Source: Solen grandis
Taxonomy: Eukaryota > Mollusca > Bivalvia > Adapedonta > Solenidae
DNA length: 64,000 nucleotides
Reading direction: 5' to 3'
Assembly: GCA_021229015.1 (NCBI GenBank)
Contig: CM037788.1
Location: 52,965,360-53,029,359, forward strand
Position numbers and translations under genes: made by a program. The notes below the pieces were generated by a model. That model was not told the origin of the DNA. It ran no database searches and was given only the letters and a program-made list of their open reading frames with translations. This document shows positions 34,461-44,899 of the stretch, piece after piece; position 1 is the stretch's first letter; every line of letters starts with the position of its first letter.

Positions 34461-34916
34461 TTGATTTAAAAATACAGTGGCCATCAAACCTTGTTGATGT
34501 TTATCACTGATGATTGCACAACTTAAGCAGTAAAACAATAACCGGTAGAGAGGGTGAAAGATTTTTTATTTGGATAACTTGTGCCTTTTCATTGGATGTT
34601 TTTTATCTGCTCACAGCAAGTGCTATACAGCGTAGAGCGGTATGCGTTATTTACTTTCACTTTTGTTTTCTTTAAAGTTAATGGGTGGGGAAATCGTATT
34701 CTTAGGGGAATTTTTATTTCTTGGAGGGGAAAAAATATTGCTTTTTTTTAACCAAGTGGAAGCCGCTGTTTAACGGCGGCTGTTATAGAAGGGAAAAAAA
34801 CCTGACCACAGTTAAATGCTAGTCACCAAGATGGACTACCAACCTTAGAAAAACACTCGCCCACATCGAAAAGTGGTCGCCCCAGGCGAGTGGGCGCCCG
34901 TTAATTTCCATCCCTG
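34010..34916. mobile_element. hAT-like non-autonomous DNA transposon (907 bp)
   Basis: Perfect 17-bp terminal inverted repeats CAGGGATGGAAATTAAC / GTTAATTTCCATCCCTG, extended imperfectly for about 50 bp (GGTTGCC..ACTAGC against GCTAGTCACC..CAACC). It is flanked by direct repeats GCAAT (34005-34009 and 34917-34921). The CAGGG start is hAT-like, though a 5-bp duplication is shorter than the usual 8. It contains (CAAT)n at 34428-34460 and no transposase. Confidence 0.75.
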
Positions 34917-34964
34917 GCAATGCTTGCAGTAAGCCCTCCATGTACAGGAATCAGAAAACCTTTA

Positions 34965-35206
34965 TTAACCCTTTCCCTCATATAGACTCATTTTGACTCA
35001 CTCAATAGATACCACATAAAGCCTGATCTGCAGAAAGCCAAACTCAAACCTTACCAAATTTAATTGTAAAATCCTCATTACCAGACCACTGAGGAGCAGC
35101 AAACAGCATAAAACCTGATCAGCCTGCGAGTTACTTGCAAGCTGATCTGGTTTTATGCTGTTCGCATAGGTCTTTTCATGGTGTCCTCTATGAGGGAAAG
35201 GGTTAA
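34965..35206. mobile_element. MITE with TTAACCCTTTCCCTCATA inverted ends (copy B)
   Basis: 242 bp, ends TTAACCCTTTCCCTCATA and its exact complement TATGAGGGAAAGGGTTAA. An inner inverted repeat (CAGCATAAAACCTGATCAGC with GCTGATCTGGTTTTATGCTG) nearly fills the middle. It is the better preserved of the two copies in the window. Confidence 0.85.
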
Positions 35207-36104
35207 TAATATAAGGCGTTCTGTAACATTCATAGGATGTTGACTCGATCAGATACAGACTGATTCAATTTGCATCGCAACTGTGCTTATATTGGCTAAA
35301 ATGGGGAACCAACTATGGGAACCAATTACAAAGCATTTGTTGACAGAGACAGAAGCAAGCGTTTAGTAATTCACCATCCGATATAAATGTAACTAGGTAT
35401 GAAACAATTGGGTGTGAATCGTCCATTGCTTTATAGTTTATACATTAAAGCGTATTAGAAAATATAAAGGTGACAAATATTACTTTCGCTACAACATTTT
35501 TTTGCATAGGTGTACTTTTAGGCATACAACACAATAATATTGTTTATTTTTCAGTTCTTCATAGTGACCATACGGAGCAATTTAATGATATTGCTTGAAT
35601 CGAAACTTTTACCAAAACGTATATAGCTGTGCAAAGTCATGACTGCTGTGTACTACTCACCTTGATTGTATGTTTATCAGAGCCTCTTTATATGTCATAC
35701 TTGCTTATACCTCATTTATCCATTACTATCAAATGGAATGAGAGAAATAAAGGAATTTGAATTTGAACTCTGGGAAATATATATATTTATATATGCTGCA
35801 GTGAGAGTAAACCGTGAAAATAACACTTTCTTTTGATCTTTCCTAATTAATTACATCATAAAGATAGATTTAGCACATTCCCTTTATTTATTCTCACTAT
35901 TATATCTTCACGTACCTTTAATTAGTGTGCTCAACACAAACGCCGACAAGTACACATTATTCCGTAGTGGATGTTTGTAGCAATAATTAAATCATCGCAT
36001 TAAAAACTGACATCTCAATTACTATTAAATTTCAACAGTTTCATTTACTTATAAATTTATGAATTCTTCAAAGTATTAAAATAATAATCCTTTATTTATC
36101 ATGA
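35207..36104. other. No gene seen; partial 149-bp tandem duplication at the right end
   Basis: CCGTAGT.GATGTTTGTA.CAATAATT at 35962 recurs at 36111 with diverged following sequence (TTTCATT.ACT, TTCGAAG, TCCTTTA). The second copy runs into the left inverted arm. Confidence 0.5.
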
Positions 36105-36395
36105 AACATACCGTAGTAAATGTTTGTATCAATAATTTAATCTCATTAATACAATTTCATTCATTTACAGATTTATATTAACTTCGAAGAACTTAACTAA
36201 TTATCCTTTAAATATTATACAATATATTCTAATAGGGTCCGTTTTAACCTAAGTGGTACCGTTTTGACCATAATTGGTACCGTTTTGACTATTTTGAATA
36301 GGAATGGGTCCGTTTTGACTACTTTATGGGACCGTTTTGACCAATTTGGCACCATTTCAACTTGGGTTCATTTTTACTTGGGTAACCCACTCACT
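36105..36395. repeat. Left arm of a 7.7-kb-spaced inverted repeat
   Basis: It aligns along about 290 bp with the complement of 43545-43850 at high similarity by eye. The inner part is made of alternating words GGTCCGTTTTGACTA / GGTACCGTTTTGACCA, and the outer part is unique AT-rich DNA (TTTACAGATTTATATTAAC). Confidence 0.8.
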
Positions 36396-36608
36396 TTTAT
36401 ACAAATCTATTTAAATTACGGTATTGTTTTTTACATTATGAGTCTATTATCAGCATTATGGTAACGGTAGGTATTCGCTTGTTCTGTGTGTGAGCAAATG
36501 CATTAAATTGATTATGCTGCTGTCATCGGACATTTATAAAACTTAAAGGTGATCAGAAAAAAAAAAAGAAGGAGAGGGGCAAAAATGTTATTATTAGAAA
36601 GGAAGGTA

Positions 36609-36632
36609 CAGTGAAGCCGTCAGTAACGGATC
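36609..36632 (+). repeat. Left terminal inverted repeat
   Basis: Starts CAGTGAAGCCG after TA and ends AGTAACGGATC. A second GCGGATC lies just inside at about 36645. Confidence 0.5.
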
Positions 36633-36727
36633 TTCCCCAATAGCGGATCGTAAGAAAAAATGTTACCTCTCATAACAAATAAAGAATAAGCTTTTTTAAA
36701 ACTGTTGATACCCGAATGAACTGCCTT

Positions 36728-37751
36728 CACCTACAGCCAGAAAATACATGAGAGAGAATCTATTGGGAAAGAAAACTTTGCTGAAAAATTAACTGAAACT
36801 TACTGGCAATTTTACAAACCATTAACAATTATGAATGCTTTCAGGTCATCTGGTATATATCCCATTGACAGCAATGCTATAAGTAAAGATATGCTAAAGC
36901 CATCTTTAACATTCTCAGAAAAAAGATGAAGAAATTACCCCAGTTGAACAAGAATCCACAGAGGAGCAGAATAAGGCTAAGGGAGCCCTTGAAGCTCTTG
37001 AAGAGGTACTAAGTACACCTACCCGCCAAAAATACAGGAAACGACAGGAAGAAGGCTATGACTTACAATGCCAATCACCCTGTTATGATGTGTACAAGAA
37101 ACTGCACAAGAGAGCTAAGCCTACAAAAGAGGAGACAGTAATCGGTACTACAACAGTGGGACAAGAATTGTTAGCGGAAGTGGCAGTGACAAAACACAAT
37201 GAGTCAAATGATGGGCCATCATATATAAGTAGTGAGAAAGTTGTGTCCACTGTGTTGGCCGAGTCTTTGGTTTATCCTAGGGCACCTGAAATCAAGAAGT
37301 CAATCAGGAAGACATAATGGTGAATGACCTCCCTGACACTCTCACTTCCAGTGAATGTATCCGACAACTATCTTTGAGACAGCTGGAGAAAGTTAGAAAA
37401 TTTGCAGAGCTAGAAAAAAAAGGGTAAAATTTGGTTCTTGAAGAAAAGAAGTAAAACAAATGAACTGGCTAAAGGAAAGGAAAGAATGGAAAAATCTACA
37501 GGGCTGGGTCCTAAAAGAGGAAAGGTACCTTTAAAGAGGGTTGGAAAGAAAATAACAAGAACTGATAAGCAGAGAAAGTGAAGAAGAGAATGCATCTTAT
37601 TTGGCCTGTGACATTACCTGGAAAGAAGACATAGAACTTAATACGTACCTGGATCCAGTGTGATATTTGCAATTTGTGGGTGCATGCAGAATGTCTATCA
37701 TGTGAAGTAGATGAGAATGGAATATTCTTATGTCCTGAATGTGCAAAATAG
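36728..37751 (+). pseudogene. Pogo-like transposase C-terminal region with PHD-like zinc finger
   Basis: The first part reads GKENFAEKLTETYWQFYKPL and AFRSSGIYPID (36840-36869), then MLKPSLTFS. This is the segment after the last catalytic residue in pogo/Tigger (DDE_1) transposases, where an F.S.GIYP.D block is typical. After a frame change, 36926-37316 is open with ALEALEEVLSTPTRQKYRKR and DVYKKLHKRAKPT. After more shifts a finger follows at 37647-37751: TWIQCDICNLWVHAECLSC, then FLCPECAK and a stop, giving the CxxC...HxxCxxC...CxxC pattern of a PHD finger. The helix-turn-helix and DDD core are absent. The enzyme would cut and paste its element, and the finger may read chromatin. Inactive. 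Confidence 0.6.
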
Positions 37752-38036
37752 TGTATGTGTTATGTGTTGTGCTTCTTATCATTTCAAATATCATATGTTA
37801 GTATTATCATGGTTATAAAATTTAATTTTAAAACTGCTCAGTTGATACAAAAATTCAATTAAACTAAAATGTAAAAAGAAATATGATAGCAAATATGGTC
37901 AATAACATAAATAAGTTTTATGGATATGTGATGATACGTTTATTTTCAAAATTGATCTTTCAATATGTAAACCAGAGCAAAATAATAACAAGCAGTTGTT
38001 ATATATCATGTGTTTATTAAAAGGTTCAACATATAT

Positions 38037-38040
<4 letters not shown>

Positions 38041-38080
<40 letters not shown>
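38041..38080. repeat. (AT)n microsatellite at a LINE 5' junction
   Basis: About 19 AT units directly upstream of the truncated R2-type LINE. Confidence 0.9.
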
Positions 38081-38082
<2 letters not shown>

Positions 38083-38084
38083 GA

Positions 38085-38560
38085 CACATCTGTACAGAAG
38101 GGTGGGATTCCTGGGTTCTCAGGCTGCCTTGAACATACCAGTGCCATATCTCAACTTATTCGGGAGGCGAAGATTAACAAGGGGGACTTGACTATTGTAT
38201 GGCTCGATCTAGCCAATGCATATGGCTCAATTCCGCACCAACTCATCATGAAGGCACTAGACCATTACCATGTTCCAAGACAGGCACAGAACCTAGTTAG
38301 AAGTTATTATGATGGGATCCGTCTGCATTTTACATCAGGAGAAATGACAACAAAGGCACAACATCTGGAAAAGGGCATTGTGACAGGTTGCACAATTTCT
38401 GTGATACTTTTTGTTATGGCGATGAATCTGATACTCAAATCTGCCCAGAAGGAAACAAGGGGCCCAAAGACAGATTCTGGAATCCACCTACCTGCTAACA
38501 GAGGATTCATGGATGACTTGACAATTATCCACACAGAGCCACATACAAGCCCGGTGGATA
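38085..38560 (+). pseudogene. R2-type LINE reverse transcriptase, palm part
   Basis: Open from the AT run: TSVQKGGIPGFSGCLEHTSA (RT motif 2a/3), LTIVWLDLANAYGSIPHQL (motif A with the first catalytic Asp, 38190-38240), EKGIVTGCTISVILFVMAMN (motif B) and RGFMDDLTII with the MDD catalytic box (38503-38520; the common form is YADD). The frame shifts between about 38545 and 38570 into the long downstream ORF. The RT N-terminus and any DNA-binding fingers are missing. Confidence 0.75.
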
Positions 38561-40183
38561 CTTCAAGCTCTCAGCGAGACCGTTATTTGGGCTTGTATGA
38601 GATTCAAGCCAGGGAAGTCCAGGAGCCTCATTATCAGGAAAGGCAAAGTCACCAGCAACGTTAAGCTGAAAGTACAGACTGAAGAAATTCCATCCATAAC
38701 AGAAAGCCCTATCAAGTGCTTGGGCAAATGGTTTGATGCCAGCTTGAAGGACACAAACTACACAAAAGATCTACAAAACCAAGTTAATAAGGGACTAAAG
38801 GCAATAGACAAGACAGACTTGCCGGGAAAGTACAAGCTTTGGATATACCAGCATGGTCTTCTTCCACGCCTGATCTGGCCTTTAACAATATATGAGATGG
38901 CAAGAACGACAGTTGAAGCTCTTGAAAGGACCATCAACCGAAGTCTGCATCGCTGGCTAGGTGTCCCTCCTAGCTTCACTAGTATAGGCTTGTACGGACG
39001 CACTAACAAGCTACAGTTACCATTGACATCTATTACAGAAGAATTCAAGGTGGCAAAGGTCAGACTAGTGACTACACTGCAGGAATCAAGTGATGATAAG
39101 GTCAGACAGGCCGGAATTGAGGTCAGAACAGGAAGGAAATGGTCAGCAGGCAAGGCAGTACAACAGGCAGAAGACAGGCTTAGCCACAAAGATATAGTCG
39201 GTACAACATGCCAGGGGCGACAAGGTTTGGGTACAACAAGACGCACTCAATGGTCACAGGCTAACCGCAAAGAAAGGAGAGAGTTGCTGCAGATGGAGGT
39301 TAGAGAGACAGAAGAAGAACACAGGAAGGCCAAGGCTGTTCAACTGGGTCAACAAGGGACATGGACCAGATGGACCGTACCAGACAGACACCTTACCTGG
39401 AATGACATCTGGAGGTATGAACCCCTTCGACTAGCATTCCTTCTCCGGTCAGTTTATGATCTGCTCCCGTCTCCAGCAAATCTCTACACGTGGGGCCTGG
39501 TGAACGAACCTGAGTGCCCTCTCTGCCAGAAAAGAGGGACACTGGAACATGTACTATCGACATGTAGAGTGGCACTTACCAAAGGACGCTTCAGATGGAG
39601 ACACGACTGTGTGCTAAGATGTTTAGCAGATTGCCTAGAGAAAGAACGAAAGAAAAAGAGACCAAAGATCCACAACAAGCCAAACAACATAGCGTTTGTT
39701 CGCGAGGGAGAGTCAGCACAATCAGCAAAGATTACCCACCAAGGAATTTTGGCTCAGGCCAATGACTGGGAGATGAAAGCAGACCTGGACAAGAAGTTAG
39801 TCTTCCCACTGGTTGTCCAGACCACCCTTCGCCCAGATATTGTCTTGTGGTCAACCAAGGAGAAAAAGCTGATAATGGTTGAGTTGACAGTCCCATGGGA
39901 AGAGCGCTGCCAGATGGCTAACGAGACCAAACGACTCAAGTTTACAGACTTACAGGATACATGTAAGGAGCAAGGTTGGAGCACATGGCTATTCCCAGTT
40001 GAAGTCGGCTGTAGAGGGTTCCCCGCACAGTCAGTTTGGAGGACATTAGGGTCTCTAGGAATGGTTGGCAGAGAGAGAAAGGTTGCGGTACAGGCAATTG
40101 GAAAGTCTGCAGAAAGAGCATCAAGCTGGCTCTGGAGCAAGCGCGAGCAACAGAGCTGGAAGCCAAGTATCGAGGGACAGTGA
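38560..40183 (+). CDS. R2-type LINE polyprotein C-terminal part (thumb, CCHC, RLE)
   Basis: A clean open frame of about 530 codons. It begins MRFKPGKSRSLIIRKGK, the usual post-catalytic RT block, and continues through the thumb (CLGKWFDASL, KYKLWIYQHGLLPRLIWPL). A charged linker precedes a CCHC knuckle ECPLCQKRGTLEHVLSTC (39515-39565). The C-terminal nuclease shows LRPDIVLWS (about 39826-39852) and MVELTVPWEE (39876-39905), i.e. PD...ELT of the PD-(D/E)XK fold, then a WLF.VEVGCRGF block. It would nick target DNA and prime reverse transcription. Codon use and lack of stops suggest recent activity, but it is 5'-truncated and frame-shifted from its RT palm. Confidence 0.8.
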
Positions 40184-40714
40184 GTCATGAACACTGTTGA
40201 TCCGCCATCCAAGAAGAGGAGATGGGTTCTGGGCTTAATTGATTGAAACCCTTCTGACTTCGATACTTTGCAGTATATGCTGTTTATGTCATTATAAAAC
40301 TATAAAAAAAGAAAAAAGAACATACTAATAAAAATGCAAAAAATAGTTCATGTTCCAGACACATTTATGAAATATAATGAAGAAAATGGTATAATAAAGA
40401 TTATCTTAAAATATCAGTCATTTGAACTGAAATTCCTGTAATACAATTAAATGCATGTTCCCGCTGCATAAGTAAAATATTATAATAAAAAAAATAAATA
40501 TCATAAATTCAAATTAAAAACATTATAGTTATTTTTTTAATTATATTTTCATTACATTAAAGGCAATTATTCTTTTTCTAAAGTAAGCTACATAGTAGTA
40601 ATGATTGAATGTGTTATTATATATTACACCTGCTGAGTTATTTTTACATCTCAATCTTTCTAAATGCCACCCTTATTTTAAATATATTACAGTGCACTGG
40701 CAAGAGTGACAGCC

Positions 40715-41292
40715 ATGGCAGTGATCAAGAAGGTGCTTCATGCAGTTTCACTCTCTGGAGGAAAGGACATTGGTTCAGTTTCAATACCTGGAGGAGCAAA
40801 CAAACATTTAATGACTCTTGCAAATGCTGTGATAAAAGGCTACCATGCATTTCAAATAAAACCTCCTGTAACACCTGTATACTGAATTATTGACAGAGAG
40901 TATACAAATATACATGATGAAAAGCATGTTTGGTCTGGTTGCTACCACTTCATCATTTTCCTAAACATATGCACTCAGAATATACAGATATTAAAAGACA
41001 GTTAAAGTTGGAAGATATTGCCGGTCTAGCTGTTGGACATGTTCCAAAACCGTTGGCAGGTTATTTTAGAAATATACTTGATGAAGGACAAGTGTATGCT
41101 CAAATTACTGGTGAACCTGTCCCCAGTTTCCCACCTTGGCCTGCTCCAAGTGAAGAAGGTGGCGGTGTTGTCATCCCATGGAATTATGTGATTATTTTAC
41201 CCAACAGTTCTCTTCTCAAAAAACATTATGACTGTCTTTTAGGGCTTATCAAATCAGAACCTGAAGGTTCAGTACTTTGCTTAACAATTTAA
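40715..41292 (+). pseudogene. HIRAN-like domain gene, broken
   Basis: A first frame of 56 codons from the ATG at 40715 gives MAVIKKVLHAVSLSGG and AVIKGYHAFQIKPPVTPV, then a stop. In the next frame IIDREYTNIHDEK follows. In a third, 40930-41292 is open with LEDIAGLAVGHVPKPLAGYF, RNILDEGQVYAQITG and GGGVVIPWNYVI. The pattern GYH.F..P, .REY.N..D, VGHVPK.LA and ITG....IPW matches HIRAN-like proteins common in invertebrates. HIRAN domains bind 3' single-stranded DNA ends in repair helicases. At least two frame breaks make it a pseudogene. It lies between the transposon ends, so it may have been captured or may belong to the element. Confidence 0.45.
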
Positions 41293-42108
41293 GAATGGTT
41301 GAGATGTACATGATATTTTTTTAATCAAGATTTTACCTTGATTTCAGAAAACATGGGTACTCCCAACAATCAGTTACTGATTATGAATGGGAGTCCATGG
41401 ACAAGTGTTTAAAAAAAATCTGAGATTTTATGTTACATTTACAATCATTTCTGTTTATTGTATATATTTACAGCATTGTTAAAAATAAAAAAGAGACAGT
41501 TAAAATTAGTAAAAGTTATAAGTGTTAGCTATCTGTGAAGTTCTGTTACACGATGAGACATTCCAGGCTTTGATCGTACGTGGAAAGAAAGAGTTCATGT
41601 GATACTGTGTTCTTGAATGAGCATGGTATAGCATAGTTAAAAGTCCTTGATGCTGTTATGATCTACTGTTACATTTTTTTAAAACTTTATGTAGCATAAT
41701 TAGTGAGCTTTTTATTCTTCTTTGTTATAGGGTTGGCCGATTTAAATTTTAATGTTTGAAGCATTGCTGAAATGCATTATTTATTACCTTTAACTTAGAT
41801 TCACTGTTTTTGTGTACTCGCAAGAGTGATTTCACAAACAAAAGGTTGCCAAAAAATAAAAACGTGATTCCATATATGTAACTATTGTGTTTTTGATACG
41901 GCCCCTAGTCATGTGATCCTGTATTGGGGAAAGCGTTCCGGTATTGGAGAAAATGGCGGCTGTAAACAATACGTGTTACCAGTGATGTTTTAAAGCCCAT
42001 TTAAATCAAGTATGTGTTTGAAAGAGCTGATAATTTATTATGTAACTCACAAACCATTTAATACTTCCGAGGTTTGAACGAACGAAATACCCACGTACAA
42101 TGCTTAGC
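41293..42108. other. No gene seen; right subterminal part of the transposon
   Basis: AT-rich. Near 41900-41990 a GC-rich patch (CCTGTATTGGGGAAAGCG, GTATTGGAGAAAATGGCGG) echoes the AATAGCGGATC words of the left end. Confidence 0.4.
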
Positions 42109-42132
42109 GATCCGTTATTGGCGACTTAACTA
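42109..42132 (-). repeat. Right terminal inverted repeat
   Basis: GATCCGTTATTGGCGACTTA and onward is the imperfect complement of 36609-36632. The last base differs from the expected G, and no clear TA duplicate follows. Confidence 0.5.
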
Positions 42133-42244
42133 TTATTAAATGAGTTGTCTAAATAAAGATTTTGCTTCATTCTTCAGAACTTTATCATAAACAGATACTC
42201 AAAGAGAAACCTTTCAATATTTTTTCAAAAGAAAAATATATCCA

Positions 42245-42394
42245 TATTACTAAACCCGTTCCGATTCGGTACAAAATGTAACCCCCCTGTATTCCATTTC
42301 GGTCCGATTCGGTATTTCGATACCGGTTACGAATTGGTTTGGTTACGAACTGACCGCAACCCAAACAAATGGATTCATTCAAGCCTTGAATGAA
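42245..42394. repeat. CCGATTCGGTA word repeat and a 10-bp-arm palindrome
   Basis: TTCCGATTCGGTAC (42249) and GTCCGATTCGGTA (42302) are inverted relatives of the words at 32790-32925. TTCATTCAAG C CTTGAATGAA (42374-42394) is a perfect dyad. Confidence 0.55.
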
Positions 42395-42539
42395 CCCTGC
42401 TATTCAGCTTCAAGGCGCCTTTGAATTAAGTTGAAAATTCATACGGCCAAGGAAAAGAGCAGCACTCTCTATTATTTAAAAAAAATCAGTATTTGGATCG
42501 TAAACATTCACTACCTACCGGTCCGATCAAATTCAAGCA

Positions 42540-43530
42540 ATCGAATTTCCCACGGAAATATCCGCTCAACCAATCGTAACTACTCGACATGACGTAGCTA
42601 TTCCGGGGAAGGTGTAATCGGCGGACCCGCCGGATCTGGATCCAATATGTAACATAGAAGGACGAATACATAGGGATTACGGATTCATTTATAATTTTTT
42701 TTATTTCAAACACTGTTGAAAAAGTAAAAATACCATGTTGAAGGAGAGTGAATGTGCTTAATAAAATCGTATAATTTTGTTGTTTTGATTCAATCAATTC
42801 CTTGTAAATTTATGTTGAAAGCGGCAGATCCGGACCCAATATTTTTAAAATGATTGAATATATATTGCATATGGGCCACGGATGCTATAACAACTTTTTC
42901 ATTTCACGTCATATTGAAAAATAAAAAACAACAACATTTTAATGGGGTGAATTACCTTTAAACACAAATATTATTTTGATATTTTGATTCAACCGATTTT
43001 CCGTAAATAGAGTTGAACACGACGGATCCGGACCCAATATTTTAATAAATGGTTGAATATTACATCACGGACATATATATGGTATATAGGTCCGTGATTA
43101 CATATATAGGTCACGGATCCTATCATAACTTATTTTTTCACCGTCACATTGAAAAAAATGAGACTGATTTACCTTTAATACATATATAATATTGATTCAA
43201 TCGATTCCTCGTAAATGTTGAAAACGGCGGATCCGGTCCCAATATTCTAAAAATGATTGAATATTACATATCGGCCACGGATACTATCATAACTTATTTG
43301 TTTCACGTCACATTGAAGAAGTAAAAATATAATTTTAAAAGATAGTGATTTACCTTTAAATACATATATACTATATTAATTCAATCGAATTCTCATAAGT
43401 GTTTAAAATGACGGATAAAATCATATTATAAAATATAAATATAGAAATAAAATAATTATTTTGATCGTGACGTGAAACAAAAAAAAAGTTATGATAGTAT
43501 CCGCGGCCAATATGTAATTTTCAATCTCTT
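42540..43530. repeat. ~195-bp tandem array ending in an inverted unit
   Basis: CGGATCCGGACCCAATATTTT-type anchors at about 42648, 42831, 43029, 43234 and 43412 give periods near 183-205 bp. Each is followed by ATGATTGAATAT, GGCCACGGAT.CTAT, TTTCACGTCA.ATTGAA and GATTCAATCGATT. At 43450-43530 the same blocks appear complemented (GTGACGTGAAAC, GATAGTATCCGCGGCC, AATATTGGGTCCGCCG), so the array ends head-to-head. Confidence 0.75.
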
Positions 43531-43544
43531 TTAAAATATTGGGT

Positions 43545-43850
43545 CCGCCGTGTTCGGTTACCAGTCAAAACGGACCCAAGTTAAAACGGACCCAAGTTGA
43601 AACGGTGCCAAATTGGTCAAAACGGACCCACAAAAAAGTCAAAACGGACCCCTTTCCATTCAAAATAGTCAAAACGGTGCCAATTATGGTCAAAACGGTG
43701 CCACTTTGGTTAAAACGGACCCCTGTAAAATATATTGCATAATATTTAAAGGATAAATAGTTAAGTACTTTGAAGTTAATATAAATCTGTAAATGAATGA
43801 AACTTTTTATGAGATTAAATTATTGATACAAAGAGATTAATTATTGTTAC
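43545..43850. repeat. Right arm of the 7.7-kb-spaced inverted repeat
   Basis: CAAGTTAAAACGGACCC, GTCAAAACGGTGCCA and GTCAAAACGGACC words, then unique DNA (TTAATATAAATCTGTAAATG), matching the complement of 36105-36395. Confidence 0.8.
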
Positions 43851-44059
43851 AAACATCATATAACACAACATAAAATGGTTTGAATATTATCATTAGATTA
43901 ATATTTAAGTATTCATAATATAAATATTGACAAATATGTTTTACTAATATGGTAATTAATTGCTAATAATAGTGTTGTCTATAAGCTTAATCCCTTTAGT
44001 ACAAAATATTGCTAATTTATACAACGTTGATTTGTTTTCATTATTTAGCAGTTCTAAAT

Positions 44060-44270
44060 ATTATTAAATATAAATGATTCTTTATTCAGGTTAATAAAGA
44101 GTAGTAATTTGGAGTATATCTTTCTCTTAAATCTTTATATAGTGGACAAACATATATGAAATGGTACTCGTCTTCTACATCATTCAGATTACAATAAATA
44201 CATTTTCTTTCACTCCTTTCAATATTACGATGCCTACCTGTTTCAATACAAATTTTTTTTATAATTTATT
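44060..44270 (-). pseudogene. LINE C-terminal zinc-binding tail fragment
   Basis: The minus strand reads ICIETGRHRNIERSERKCIY, CNLNDVEDEYHFIYVCP and LYKDLRERYTPNYY. The CxxC...EYHF...C pattern is the zf-RVT tail of LINE ORF2. It is a different copy from the LINEs at 24-27 kb. Neither RT nor a 3' tail is left. Confidence 0.7.
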
Positions 44271-44899
44271 AATAAATATAATTACTTACATTCACTGACT
44301 CTGGAAATAACCAAACATCATTGAAGCCCGCGTTTTGCAATTATATTTCTTTTACTTTTGATGAACAATTCACATTCGTGCATTTATTTTCATTTATTTC
44401 TTTTTGAAATCTTACAACAGTACTTAGAATACAATTTTTATTTTTTATGCCAAATAATTTTAATCAATACTTCACTATTCGCACATAACGATAGAGATAT
44501 AATGGGTATCTACCAAGTGATTCTATTCCCCTACATACGTACTTGACATATCGTGCAGTATAAATTCCAATTCAAATGAGAGAGAGGGAAAAAAAGAAAG
44601 AGAGAACGACAGAGAGAAAGATTATGATGGTTAAACTTGGAACACACACACACACACACCTTCATTATATTTCATCTTAAATATGAAAGAGATATGAAGG
44701 GTTAACAGACCATTTTAAAATTATAAAAAATTTCACATATGAAGTCATTAAATCTATAAATATTTATTAAAATAAATGTAAGAAATTCTTATTATATAAA
44801 TAACCTTTCTATTTCGTACAGACACAAGTACACACTCACACATTTGATTTGTCACACTTATAATAAATATTGTCTTGCCTACCAGCCCCTTAATTTTTT
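44271..44899. other. No gene seen; GA-rich and (AC)n runs
   Basis: A GAGAGAGG/GAAAGAGAG tract at about 44576-44620 and (AC)n at about 44642-44660 in AT-rich DNA. Confidence 0.45.

Larger units (their letters stand above)
38085..40317 (+). mobile_element. 5'-truncated non-LTR element of the R2 superfamily (RLE type)
   Basis: It carries RT, CCHC knuckle and a restriction-endonuclease-like domain in the order typical of R2/R4/NeSL-group elements. It starts inside RT right after an (AT)n run and ends with a short 3' UTR and an A-rich tail (CTATAAAAAAAGAAAAAAG, about 40300-40317). Only one frame break is seen, so it is younger than the transposon it interrupts. Confidence 0.75.
36609..42132 (+). 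mobile_element. Pogo-like DNA transposon remnant with captured HIRAN-like gene and inner LINE
   Basis: The ends are inverted: CAGTGAAGCCG.CAGTAACGGATC at 36609-36632 against TAGTTAAGTCG.CAATAACGGATC (complement of 42109-42132), 18 of 24 matching. TA precedes the left end, as expected for the Tc1/mariner/pogo superfamily. Inside are a transposase C-terminus with PHD-like finger, an R2-type LINE (38085-40317) and a HIRAN-like pseudogene. The N-terminal two thirds of a transposase is missing, so the element is internally deleted. Confidence 0.5.

Noticed and set aside
38758..40212. Long minus-strand open frames opposite the R2-type LINE
   Set aside because: Shadows of the well-supported plus-strand ORF.
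42245..42350. Far end of an element starting at 32790
   Set aside because: Only short words are shared, and no continuous alignment or target duplication supports a single element.
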